Shown: in pieces, positions 31,955 to 39,338 of the stretch
Numbering within the stretch: the first letter of the stretch is position 1
Layout of the letters: every line of letters begins with the position of its first letter
Assembly: GCA_017937885.1 (NCBI GenBank)
Contig: JAGBCS010000071.1
Location: 1-44,069, forward strand
Direction of reading: 5' to 3'
Source of the DNA: Bacteroidales bacterium
GTDB lineage: Bacteria > Bacteroidota > Bacteroidia > Bacteroidales > UBA932
Length of the DNA: 44,069 nt
The notes under the pieces: model-generated
Database searches by the model: none
Told to the model about the DNA's origin: nothing
Seen by the model: the letters and a program-made list of their open reading frames with translations, nothing else
Position numbers and translations under genes: made by a program

Positions 31955-33445
31955 ATGAAGAAGATCATCATATTCCTCTCAGTCGTTTTGCTGGCTGCCT
32001 CATGCTGCCGTTTCGACGTTAGGGAACAACTGGCTGAAGATATAATTATCTATCCTGATTATAAGGATGTTACGGTTCCATTCAATATCGCTCCATTGAA
32101 TTTCATGACCCTGGGAGTACAGAAAGGTGCCGTCCGTTTCTCTGCTGATGACGGTCTTTCGACGGATGTGGCTGTCAAGGATGGAAAAGTGGATATTCCG
32201 ATCCGGAAATGGCGCAATATGCTTGATTCGTCAAAGGGAGGAAGTCTGTCCGTGACTGTGGCGGATGCTGATGGAAATGCATACAGACCCTTCCATATCC
32301 ATGTTTCTGCAGATCCTGTAGACAGATATGTCGCCTATCGTCTGATAGAGCCGGGCTATGTCTTGTGGAACGAGATGGGGATCTATCAGAGGGACCTCGA
32401 GTCTTTCAGACAGACTGCCATCGTTGAAAACAAGGAGATAGACCATGCCTGCGTAAACTGCCATTCCTTCGCCGACCGTGATCCTGAGACTATGGTGATG
32501 CATGCAAGAAAGACGGCATATGGCGGAACCTATATTCAGAAGGACGGCCGATGGGAAATGCTTGACACCAAGACTCCGCAGACAATATCGGCTCTTGTCT
32601 ATCCTTTCTGGCATCCGGGCAGAAGGTTCGTGGCCTTTTCCGTGAATGATACGAAACAGACATTCCATGTGTCGGACTTGAACAAGATATTTGTCTATGA
32701 TTTCAAGTCTGATGTTGTCGTATACGATACGGACGAAAGGAAACTGCTGACTGCACCTGCATTGTTCAGCAGGACGGCATTCGAGACTTTTCCGGCGTTT
32801 TCCAACGATGGAAAAAGGTTGTATTATTGTACAGCTGACAGCGTAAAGATGCCGACAGACTATCGTCAGCTCAAGTATTCGCTTTGCTCGATAGAGTTCG
32901 ATGAGAATACGGGCTCATTCGGAAAGACTGACACTCTTGTCCGTGCTGGAAGCGAAAGCGTTACCATGCCGAGAGTGTCTCCGGACGGCAGGTACCTGTT
33001 ATATACATCCACAGCTTATGGAAATTTCACAGTCTGGCATAAGGATGCAGATCTGGCTTTGATAGATCTGGCGGACGGTTCAACCCGGAAGGCCGGTGAA
33101 TGGAACAGTTCCGACGCTGAAAGCTATCATTCCTGGAGCGGAAACAGCAGGTGGGCGGTATTCAGCTCCCGTCGTGACGGAACCGGCTTCACGAGATTGT
33201 ATATCGGCCATATCGGTGAGGATGGCAAGCTCGGAAAGGCATTCCTTCTGCCTCAGAAGGATCCGGAAAGCAACAAAAGGCTGATGAAGTCTTATAATAT
33301 TCCTGAGTTCGTCGAAGGAAAGGTAAGTCCGAAGGGCTATGCCATCAGAAATGTGGAAGACCGTTATCAGGTCGGGTTTGCGGGCTCATATCTGCCTGTT
33401 GACCTTGATGGAGCGACAGGCGCTTCAGTCAGCCCGGTCAATTAG
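31955..33445 (+). CDS. Lipoprotein beta-propeller (PD40/TolB-like) with a CxxCH haem motif
   Basis: 496 residues from the ATG at 31955, right after the upstream stop; a longer in-frame start overlaps that gene and lacks a signal. Lipobox LAASC (C17). An N-terminal beta domain (about 25-130) is followed by a single c-type haem-attachment motif C166-VN-C169-H170, then PD40-type propeller blades (FPAFSNDGKRLYYC, MPRVSPDGRYLLYTSTAYGNF, SWSGNSRWAVFSSRRDG). A periplasmic mono-haem protein is inferred; other possibilities are a zinc or structural site. It ends 4 nt inside the oppositely oriented Rid-like gene. Confidence 0.82.
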   Translation: MKKIIIFLSVVLLAASCCRFDVREQLAEDIIIYPDYKDVTVPFNIAPLNFMTLGVQKGAVRFSADDGLSTDVAVKDGKVDIPIRKWRNMLDSSKGGSLSVTVADADGNAYRPFHIHVSADPVDRYVAYRLIEPGYVLWNEMGIYQRDLESFRQTAIVENKEIDHACVNCHSFADRDPETMVMHARKTAYGGTYIQKDGRWEMLDTKTPQTISALVYPFWHPGRRFVAFSVNDTKQTFHVSDLNKIFVYDFKSDVVVYDTDERKLLTAPALFSRTAFETFPAFSNDGKRLYYCTADSVKMPTDYRQLKYSLCSIEFDENTGSFGKTDTLVRAGSESVTMPRVSPDGRYLLYTSTAYGNFTVWHKDADLALIDLADGSTRKAGEWNSSDAESYHSWSGNSRWAVFSSRRDGTGFTRLYIGHIGEDGKLGKAFLLPQKDPESNKRLMKSYNIPEFVEGKVSPKGYAIRNVEDRYQVGFAGSYLPVDLDGATGASVSPVN

Positions 33446-34500
33446 ACGTAGGCGATACATTCGACTTCCACAAGCCATCCGGGGCGGCATACGGGCGCCC
33501 ATGTGATGACGCAAGGGGTGTCGGGGAAACGTTCCGATATGATTCTGCTGACCTTCTTGTAATCGGCTGTATCTCTAAGATATACAATCATTTGCGCGAT
33601 GTCGTCGAATGACGCTCCGCCTTCTTTCAGCAGGGCTCCGATGTTCTCGAAGGTCCGCTCGGTCTGTCTGTCTACGTCTCCGGGATATACGATCTCTCCC
33701 TTGTTGTCAATGCTGGCGGTGCCGCTGATGAGGATCTGCGTCCTGTCTTCGAAATGCAGGGCAGTGCCGCGTTCGAAGGTCACCCCGTATACATGAGTAG
33801 GACTCAGATTGTCAAGTGCATGGAGATAGCGGACGTTTTCCTGTCCCAAGCCTCTGACGGCATATGCGTCCATGCTGACAAGGTTGCGGTGGTTTTCAGT
33901 CAGACCGTTGATTCCTGTGCTTGCAAGATAATGGGTGTCGGAAGTCATTCCCCAATCATCGAAGAGTTCACGCCTTGCCTTGACAATTCCCGCGTAATTG
34001 ACGTCTACGTCTCGTACATAAATCCATGTTCGGGCGCAGTCATCTGTGATGTTCAGTCTTTTGTGTTCCAACTCTCTAGAGTAGTCTGTCAGAATCTCCT
34101 GCATCTGGCCGTATGAGCCGTCTCTGTCCGACAGCATGCTTCCTCTGAAAAGGTATTCATATCTGTCGCTTACGTCTTTCATCAGCCACACCCATAATAC
34201 AGCCTTGCTGCCGTCCAGAGGGGGCTGCTGGATGACGGAGGTAGGAACTTCGCACTGCGGCAACAGACATGTCTGGGCTGCTGCATCCGAAAGGAACCAG
34301 CGTCTGAAAACCTGTCTGAATCCTTTGATCCTCCCGTCTGCAAGAATTGCCTTCAGGCCTGTGTCCAGGGATGTTATGCAGCCAGCTGCACCCGCCTCCT
34401 TGTCGGAAGGTTCCAGCATGATGTGGCACTCCATTGTGCCGAACATCGATATCTTGGCTTTGTATCCGGCGCTGAAGTCGGAGAATTCTATATGTGTCAT
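33442..34500 (-). CDS. Rid/YjgF-like two-domain protein
   Basis: 352 residues. The C-terminal 130 residues are a RidA/YjgF domain (ISGTASIDNKGEIVYPGDVDRQTERTFENIGALLKEGGASFDDI ... EVECIA); the N-terminal part is likely a second, divergent YjgF-like domain, as in FkbO/Hyg5-type chorismatase relatives. The arginine that contacts the substrate carboxylate in RidA imine deaminases is not at its usual place (TPCVITWAP instead of ARSCVEVA), so RidA chemistry is doubtful. No signal peptide. It has its own -7 box (34534-34527). Function unknown. Confidence 0.78.
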   Translation of the reverse strand: MTHIEFSDFSAGYKAKISMFGTMECHIMLEPSDKEAGAAGCITSLDTGLKAILADGRIKGFRQVFRRWFLSDAAAQTCLLPQCEVPTSVIQQPPLDGSKAVLWVWLMKDVSDRYEYLFRGSMLSDRDGSYGQMQEILTDYSRELEHKRLNITDDCARTWIYVRDVDVNYAGIVKARRELFDDWGMTSDTHYLASTGINGLTENHRNLVSMDAYAVRGLGQENVRYLHALDNLSPTHVYGVTFERGTALHFEDRTQILISGTASIDNKGEIVYPGDVDRQTERTFENIGALLKEGGASFDDIAQMIVYLRDTADYKKVSRIISERFPDTPCVITWAPVCRPGWLVEVECIAYV

Positions 34501-34526
34501 AAGTACGGGTCGTGATAATTGGTCCG

Positions 34527-34534
34527 CAAAGATA
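34527..34534 (-). promoter_or_regulatory. -7 box for the Rid-like gene
   Basis: Minus-strand TATCTTTG matches TAnnTTTG, 27 nt before the start codon. Confidence 0.5.
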
Positions 34535-34557
34535 GCATAAATTTCAAACTAAATCAT

Positions 34558-34565
34558 TAACTTTG
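34558..34565 (+). promoter_or_regulatory. -7 box for the glutaminyl cyclase gene
   Basis: TAACTTTG matches TAnnTTTG and lies only 8 nt before the ATG at 34573, so the leader would be very short. Confidence 0.5.
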
Positions 34566-34572
34566 CCGGCCG

Positions 34573-35337
34573 ATGAGACTAATAGGATATATATTGATGA
34601 TCTGTCAGCTCTTTCTGCTGGTATCCTGCGCCGATGCGAAGGTGAAGGAATACAAGTTGGAAGTAGTGGCGGAATATCCGCATGATACTGAGTCTTATAC
34701 TCAGGGACTCTTTTTTCATGAAGGTCAAATGTATGAAAGTACCGGGTTACATGGCAAGTCTACTTTCAGAAAAGTCGATCTTGTGACCGGAAAGGCATTG
34801 CAGAGGCTGGATTTTGACAAGCAGTATTTTATTGAGGGATCTGTGGTGATGGGAGATAATCTGTATATCCTGACATGGGAAAGCCGTCTCGCCTTTATAT
34901 ATGATGCCGGAACACTTGAATACAAGTCAGCTTGGAAATATCCGCGTGAAGGCTGGGGAATAACGACTGACGGAAAGCAACTGATCGCATCAGACGGTTC
35001 CGCAAACCTGTACTTCATGGATGAAAGGTTCGCTCTTGACCGCAGACAGGTGGTTACCTTCAATGAAAGGCCGGTGCGCTTTCTCAATGAACTCGAGTAT
35101 ATCGACGGAAGAATATGGGCGAATGTCTATACTTCTGACGAAATCGTGATCATCAATCCGAAGAACGGAAAGGTCGAAGGAATCGTTGACTGCAGAGGAC
35201 TCCTTCCGAGGGATCTTCATACTGAAGCGACAGATGTGCTTAACGGAATAGCCTTTGATCCGCAGACCGGAAAGATATACCTTACCGGAAAGAACTGGCC
35301 TAAACTATATGAAATAAGGCTGGAAGAAAAGAAATAG
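34573..35337 (+). CDS. Glutaminyl-peptide cyclotransferase (plant/bacterial type), lipoprotein
   Basis: 254 residues. Signal peptide with lipobox LVSC (C19), then a five-bladed propeller of the glutamine cyclotransferase family: YPHDTESYTQGLFF, ESTGLHGKS, EGWGITTDG, LNELEYIDGRIWANV, LNGIAFDP with TGKNWPKLYEI at the end. It converts N-terminal glutamine of exported proteins to pyroglutamate. In Bacteroidota, signal peptidase often leaves Gln at position 1, giving this enzyme many substrates. It ends about 20 nt before the TPP riboswitch of the next gene. Confidence 0.93.
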   Translation: MRLIGYILMICQLFLLVSCADAKVKEYKLEVVAEYPHDTESYTQGLFFHEGQMYESTGLHGKSTFRKVDLVTGKALQRLDFDKQYFIEGSVVMGDNLYILTWESRLAFIYDAGTLEYKSAWKYPREGWGITTDGKQLIASDGSANLYFMDERFALDRRQVVTFNERPVRFLNELEYIDGRIWANVYTSDEIVIINPKNGKVEGIVDCRGLLPRDLHTEATDVLNGIAFDPQTGKIYLTGKNWPKLYEIRLEEKK

Positions 35338-35355
35338 AGAATTGAAAAAAATATT

Positions 35356-35436
35356 TGCAGGGGTGCCCGAAACGTTTCGGGCTGAGATTATACCCGATGA
35401 ACCTGATGCTGGTAATGCAGCCGTAGGGACGCACGA
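35356..35436 (+). promoter_or_regulatory. TPP (THI-box) riboswitch
   Basis: Conserved blocks in order: GGGGTGCC, GGGCTGAGA, ACCCGATGAACCTGAT, CTGGTAATGCAG, GTAGGGA. These are the pyrimidine- and pyrophosphate-sensing halves of the THI element. It lies directly before the TonB-dependent receptor start at 35485. Bases 35459-35467 (CCCCTTGCA) could pair with the aptamer's 5' strand (35356-35363, TGCAGGGG), a possible switching helix. No intrinsic terminator was seen after it. Confidence 0.92.
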
Positions 35437-35484
35437 TCTCATGTGTATTCAATACACGCCCCTTGCATAAATGTACCAAACATT

Positions 35485-37767
35485 ATGCGAGGTTTTTTGT
35501 TTTTTGCAGTGCTCAACGCACTGGTCCCTTTTTCTGCACAAGGTGTGGAAAAAGAAGCGGCCGATGAAAAGGTCGAGAGGCTCGACAGTGTCGTAGTCTC
35601 AACTTCACGAGCAGGCAAGGATACGCCTGTCACTTACACGATGGTCAGCAAGGATGAACTCAGACGTTCCAATCCGTTGAATTCCCTTCCTATGAATCTG
35701 TCGCTGCAGCCTTCTGTAGTTTCAGTCAACGAAGGAGGAACAGGGCTAGGGTATTCCAAAATGACCGTCAGGGGTTCCAAAGGATCTCAGATCAATGTGA
35801 CTCTCAATGGAATAACTCTTAACGATGCTGAGTCTCAAGAAGTCTTCTGGGTCAACATGCCTGCGCTTTCTTCCATGATTTCGAGTGTGCAGCTGCAGCG
35901 CGGCCTTGGTACTTCAGCAAACGGTGCCGGTGCTTTCGGCGCCAGCATCAACATGAGTACGGCTTCAGTCGGACCGGATGCATTCGCTTCGGCCGATATG
36001 GCAGTAGGCTCATATGGTACCTTCATGTCCTCTTTCGCAGCCGGTACGGGCCTGATGAAGTCGGGGATGTACATGAATGTCGCATATTCGCGCAATGAAA
36101 CCGACGGATACATACGCAATGCCTTCGCAAACGTCCAGTCGGCAATGGCTGTACTTGGCTGGATGAATGAACGCAATTCGCTCCGTCTGACATGGCTCAT
36201 GGGAGATCAGCATACCGGTATCACATGGGAAGGCATTGATCCTCAGCAGTATGAGACTGACCGCCGCTATAATCCTGCAGGAGAATACTATGATGCATTC
36301 GGTAATGTGCATTATTATGACAATGAGACAGACAACTACATGCAGAATCACCTTCAGCTGAATTATACGCATTCGTTTTCAGACCGGTTGGCGTGGAGTT
36401 CGACACTGAATTATACACGCGGAGACGGATATTATGAAAACTACAAGGCTGGCAGGAGTTTCTCGAAGTATCTGATGGATGCACCGGTGGTCGATGGCAT
36501 ACAATACGATGAGGGAGACTTCATTACGAGGGAGGCACTGGCCAATGATTACTACGTGCTGAATTCGGATCTGCGATATAATTCCGAACGCCTCAGGATG
36601 ACGGCAGGTATAAACCTGTCCAGATATGACGGCGATCACATAGGCCGCGTGATATGGAACGATGTGCTGGGCGATGGATTCGATTATGATGCTCATGAGT
36701 GGTATCTGAATAACGGTCTCAAACATGAGGCAAACGCCTTTGTTCGTGGTGAAGTGCTTGTGGGAGAGAAACTTACTGCGTTTGCTGATCTGCAGTACAG
36801 GGGAATATGGCTCAAAATGTCAGGCCCTGAGGATGATGGAGTCCTGCTGGATCATGAGGACAACTGGCAGTTCTTCAATCCGAGGGCTGGTCTTTCGTTC
36901 AGATGGAACCCTTCGAGCAGGGCTTATCTGTCCGCTGCTTTAGGACATCGTGAACCGGGAAGAAGTGATATTAAGGAACTGATTCTTGATGCGAATATGG
37001 CAGCTCAGGCTGGAGTTTCAGGTAAAGGTGTAGATATCAGACCGGAAAAGATGCTTGACATCGAACTCGGCTACGAGTATTCGACTCCGTCTCTTGCCTT
37101 GTCTGCGAATGTTTATCTTATGGAATATTGGGATATGCTCATCGAGACCGGCAAACTGACTGATGTCGGCTATGCAATCAAGGAAAATGTGCCACGTAGC
37201 TGGAGAAGGGGAGTGGAACTTGCCGCGGCATGGAGGGCTATGACATGGCTTGAACTCGGCGGAAACCTGACCTTGTCATCAAACAAGATAAAGGACTATA
37301 CGGCATACTATGAGATGTATGACAATATGAACGACTGGAATTATCTTGGCCAGAAGGAACTTTTCTTCGATTCTACGGATATTCTTATGTCTCCTTCGGT
37401 TGTCGGAGCAGCCCATGCTACTTTCAGACCATTTGCGTCGAGCACGAAATCTGTCAGGTCGGCATATCTGACCGTCAACGGTAAGTATGTAGGCAAGCAG
37501 TATTACGACAACACCTCATCGGATGACCGTTCGATTCCGGCATATTTTACTGCAGATCTGTCAATCGGGTATGACATTCCTCTCCGTAAAGATGCCGGAT
37601 CGTTGGGAGTCTCCTTCCATGTCAACAACATGTTCAACAACATGTATTATGCTGACGGATGGGTCTACAGGGCATATTTCCAGCATGAAGACGATTATTA
37701 TACAGAGGCCGGCATCTATCCGCAGGCTCCTGCCAACTATATGCTGAAAATCAGCTTCAGATTCTGA
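35485..37767 (+). CDS. TonB-dependent receptor, probable thiamin(-phosphate) transporter
   Basis: 760 residues from ATG 35485, which gives a proper signal peptide (MRGFLFFAVLNALVPFSAQG); the earlier in-frame ATG adds a stretch without signal character that overlaps the leader. The plug domain follows (VVVSTSRAGKDTPVTY ... KMTVRGSKGSQINVTLNGITLND), then a 22-strand barrel ending in aromatic FRF. No SusC-type N-terminal carboxypeptidase-like domain and no adjacent SusD. The upstream TPP riboswitch marks it as a member of the thiamin-regulated outer-membrane receptors (called omr1 in comparative genomics). The inner-membrane partner is not in this window. Confidence 0.92.
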   Translation: MRGFLFFAVLNALVPFSAQGVEKEAADEKVERLDSVVVSTSRAGKDTPVTYTMVSKDELRRSNPLNSLPMNLSLQPSVVSVNEGGTGLGYSKMTVRGSKGSQINVTLNGITLNDAESQEVFWVNMPALSSMISSVQLQRGLGTSANGAGAFGASINMSTASVGPDAFASADMAVGSYGTFMSSFAAGTGLMKSGMYMNVAYSRNETDGYIRNAFANVQSAMAVLGWMNERNSLRLTWLMGDQHTGITWEGIDPQQYETDRRYNPAGEYYDAFGNVHYYDNETDNYMQNHLQLNYTHSFSDRLAWSSTLNYTRGDGYYENYKAGRSFSKYLMDAPVVDGIQYDEGDFITREALANDYYVLNSDLRYNSERLRMTAGINLSRYDGDHIGRVIWNDVLGDGFDYDAHEWYLNNGLKHEANAFVRGEVLVGEKLTAFADLQYRGIWLKMSGPEDDGVLLDHEDNWQFFNPRAGLSFRWNPSSRAYLSAALGHREPGRSDIKELILDANMAAQAGVSGKGVDIRPEKMLDIELGYEYSTPSLALSANVYLMEYWDMLIETGKLTDVGYAIKENVPRSWRRGVELAAAWRAMTWLELGGNLTLSSNKIKDYTAYYEMYDNMNDWNYLGQKELFFDSTDILMSPSVVGAAHATFRPFASSTKSVRSAYLTVNGKYVGKQYYDNTSSDDRSIPAYFTADLSIGYDIPLRKDAGSLGVSFHVNNMFNNMYYADGWVYRAYFQHEDDYYTEAGIYPQAPANYMLKISFRF

Positions 37768-37773
37768 TAAGAC

Positions 37774-38355
37774 TTAAGACAGAGGTTTCATGCCTGACTT
37801 GCTGAGATCCACCTTGTGGAACTTGTAGCCGAGGCGGTGGAGCTGCAATGCTGCTCCTGTCTTGAACATCACGCGGACGGTGCGGGCGAATATGTGGAAC
37901 GCCTTCACCGTCTGTGCTTCTATATGTTCATGCTGGATAAATGTGGCAGCTTTCTGGGCACAACAGAGGAGGATGTTCATGATCTGTCGGGCTTCTACCG
38001 AATCCAGTTCCAGACCAAGAATGTTCCGGACGATATGCTCGTCCATGTCGTCGAATCCTCTTGGTCCGTGGAGAGTCTCGTATCTGTCGCCATGATGACG
38101 CCCCCAGTCCTGGTCCCACCACTGTGCTACAGCCATTCCTGCGTAGCCGGCGCATGCGATCGCGAAATCAGGATAGCTGTTCACCTCCGGGAGAGCGTCG
38201 GCGATATATTCGGGCGCCCATTCCTTCCATTTGCTGTCGATGTCTTCAGAGCCGAGAAGGTCTCCGCCAAGCATTCCGAGGCTTGTGCACATCTTCAGCA
38301 TCTCGCGCTGAAGGTTAGCCTCGTAAGTGTCGTAATATTGTGTGTTTTCTTCCAT
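37774..38355 (-). CDS. Conserved protein of unknown function, helical
   Basis: I use the ATG at 38355 (193 residues, MEENTQYYDTYEANLQRE); the longer frame would start inside a terminator hairpin. No signal, membrane span or known motif. The sequence is largely helical with aromatic and histidine-rich patches (YAGMAVAQWWDQDWGRHHGDRYE, ATFIQHEHIEAQTVKAFHIFAR). It is preceded by a leader/sRNA with an internal terminator (38375-38404), so expression may depend on read-through. It converges on the TonB receptor with 6 nt between the stops. Not recognised. Confidence 0.65.
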   Translation of the reverse strand: MEENTQYYDTYEANLQREMLKMCTSLGMLGGDLLGSEDIDSKWKEWAPEYIADALPEVNSYPDFAIACAGYAGMAVAQWWDQDWGRHHGDRYETLHGPRGFDDMDEHIVRNILGLELDSVEARQIMNILLCCAQKAATFIQHEHIEAQTVKAFHIFARTVRVMFKTGAALQLHRLGYKFHKVDLSKSGMKPLS

Positions 38356-38374
38356 ATTCAATTTTTCAGTCAGT

Positions 38375-38404
38375 AAAAAATCCCGCATCACTGCGGGATT
38401 TTTT
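38375..38404 (-). terminator. Intrinsic terminator in the leader of the 193-residue protein
   Basis: AAAAAATCCCGCA (38375-38387) and TGCGGGATTTTTT (38392-38404), 13 bp with loop TCAC, symmetric A/T runs. It could end transcripts on either strand; on the minus strand it lies 20 nt before the ATG at 38355. Confidence 0.9.
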
Positions 38405-38492
38405 GGTTAGTTAGTAGTGTAGTGTATTTCCCTTTTGGGATGATTAATTATTAGTGGTTAGAAACGTCTGATTGACATTAAATCGTTATGTC
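38375..38492 (-). ncRNA. Candidate small RNA or attenuator leader
   Basis: A near-ideal promoter (38498-38528) would start a minus-strand transcript of about 115 nt that ends at the intrinsic terminator (38404-38375). It contains a six-codon ORF (MSIRRF, 38478-38458) and a CCCAAAAGGG mini-hairpin, then a low-complexity ACTACACTACTAACTAACC run. It is either a stand-alone sRNA or a transcription attenuator for the gene starting at 38355. Confidence 0.5.
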
Positions 38493-38497
38493 GAATG

Positions 38498-38528
38498 CAA
38501 ATTTAGATAATAAATTGAAATTTGCAAA
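38498..38528 (-). promoter_or_regulatory. Strong Bacteroidota promoter for the leader/sRNA
   Basis: TTTG (38528-38525), 19-nt spacer, TAAATTTG (38505-38498): both boxes match consensus exactly. Confidence 0.8.
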
Positions 38529-38541
38529 TAAATTTCTTGTT

Positions 38542-39219
38542 TTATTCTTTCAAAAGGTGCGGACGGAGCAGTTTCGTGCGCTCGATAGCTTGTTCGTCCT
38601 GCCATTCCCGGATGAGTTTCGGATTTCCGCTGAGAAGCACGTCAGGAACTTTCCAACCGTTGAATTCTGCCGGCCTCGTATAGATAGGGGGAGAAACCAG
38701 ACCGTCCTGAAAACTGTCGCTCAATGCTGATGTCTCGTCTGAAATCGCGCCCGGAATAAGCCTGACTAACGAATCCGCCAGAATCGCTGCCGGAAGTTCT
38801 CCTCCGCTGAGGACGTAGTCTCCGCAGGATATCTCTCTTGTAATCAGGTGTTCTCTGATACGATGGTCAATTCCTTTGTAATGACCGCATAATATGATTA
38901 TGTTTCCTTTGAGTGACAGCTCATTGGCTATGTTCTGGTTGAGTATTTCCCCGTCCGGTGACATATAAATTACCTCGTCGTATTCTCTTTCGGCCTTCAG
39001 TTCCTCGATCATGTTGTATACCGGTTCGAGCATAAGTACCATACCCGCATCTCCTCCGTAGCTGTAGTCGTCTACCTGCTGGCGTGGTCCTTTCCCGTAT
39101 TTCCTCAGGTTATGGACATGTATTTCGACCAGTCCTTTCTTGATCGCACGCCCTACAATCGAATGGCTGAGAGGACTTTCGAGAAGTTCGGGAACAACGG
39201 TAAGTATATCTATTCTCAT
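38542..39219 (-). CDS. trmD: tRNA (guanine37-N1)-methyltransferase TrmD
   Basis: 225 residues from ATG 39219 ([13 protein letters not shown]), the family's usual start; a start 15 nt earlier is possible. SPOUT knot segments are visible: [15 protein letters not shown] and [24 protein letters not shown], with the C-terminal helical domain ([20 protein letters not shown]). It methylates G37 next to the anticodon using S-adenosylmethionine. It has its own -7 box (39258-39251) and stands alone. Confidence 0.95.
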   Translation of the reverse strand: MRIDILTVVPELLESPLSHSIVGRAIKKGLVEIHVHNLRKYGKGPRQQVDDYSYGGDAGMVLMLEPVYNMIEELKAEREYDEVIYMSPDGEILNQNIANELSLKGNIIILCGHYKGIDHRIREHLITREISCGDYVLSGGELPAAILADSLVRLIPGAISDETSALSDSFQDGLVSPPIYTRPAEFNGWKVPDVLLSGNPKLIREWQDEQAIERTKLLRPHLLKE

Positions 39220-39250
39220 GATAAAATGTTTCAAATGTGTTAATGCTTTG

Positions 39251-39258
39251 CAAAAATA
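39251..39258 (-). promoter_or_regulatory. -7 box for trmD
   Basis: Minus-strand TATTTTTG matches TAnnTTTG, 32 nt before the ATG at 39219. Confidence 0.5.
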
Positions 39259-39291
39259 GCATTTTGATACGAGTTTTACTAAATTTTTTGG

Positions 39292-39299
39292 TATATTTG
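39292..39299 (+). promoter_or_regulatory. -7 box for the DUF349 gene
   Basis: TATATTTG matches TAnnTTTG, 39 nt before the ATG at 39339; back to back with the trmD promoter. Confidence 0.5.
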
Positions 39300-39338
39300 C
39301 GGGTTGTAAATTTACTATGAACCAATAACTCCATTATT

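Noticed and set aside
35442..35457. GTGTAT/ATACAC hairpin after the TPP aptamer as an intrinsic terminator
   Set aside because: Only six A/T-rich pairs and followed by CGCCCC rather than a T-tract, so termination there is unlikely.
35485..37767. SusC/SusD-type polysaccharide utilisation locus
   Set aside because: The receptor lacks the N-terminal carboxypeptidase-like domain, no SusD or glycoside hydrolase is adjacent, and a TPP riboswitch explains its role.
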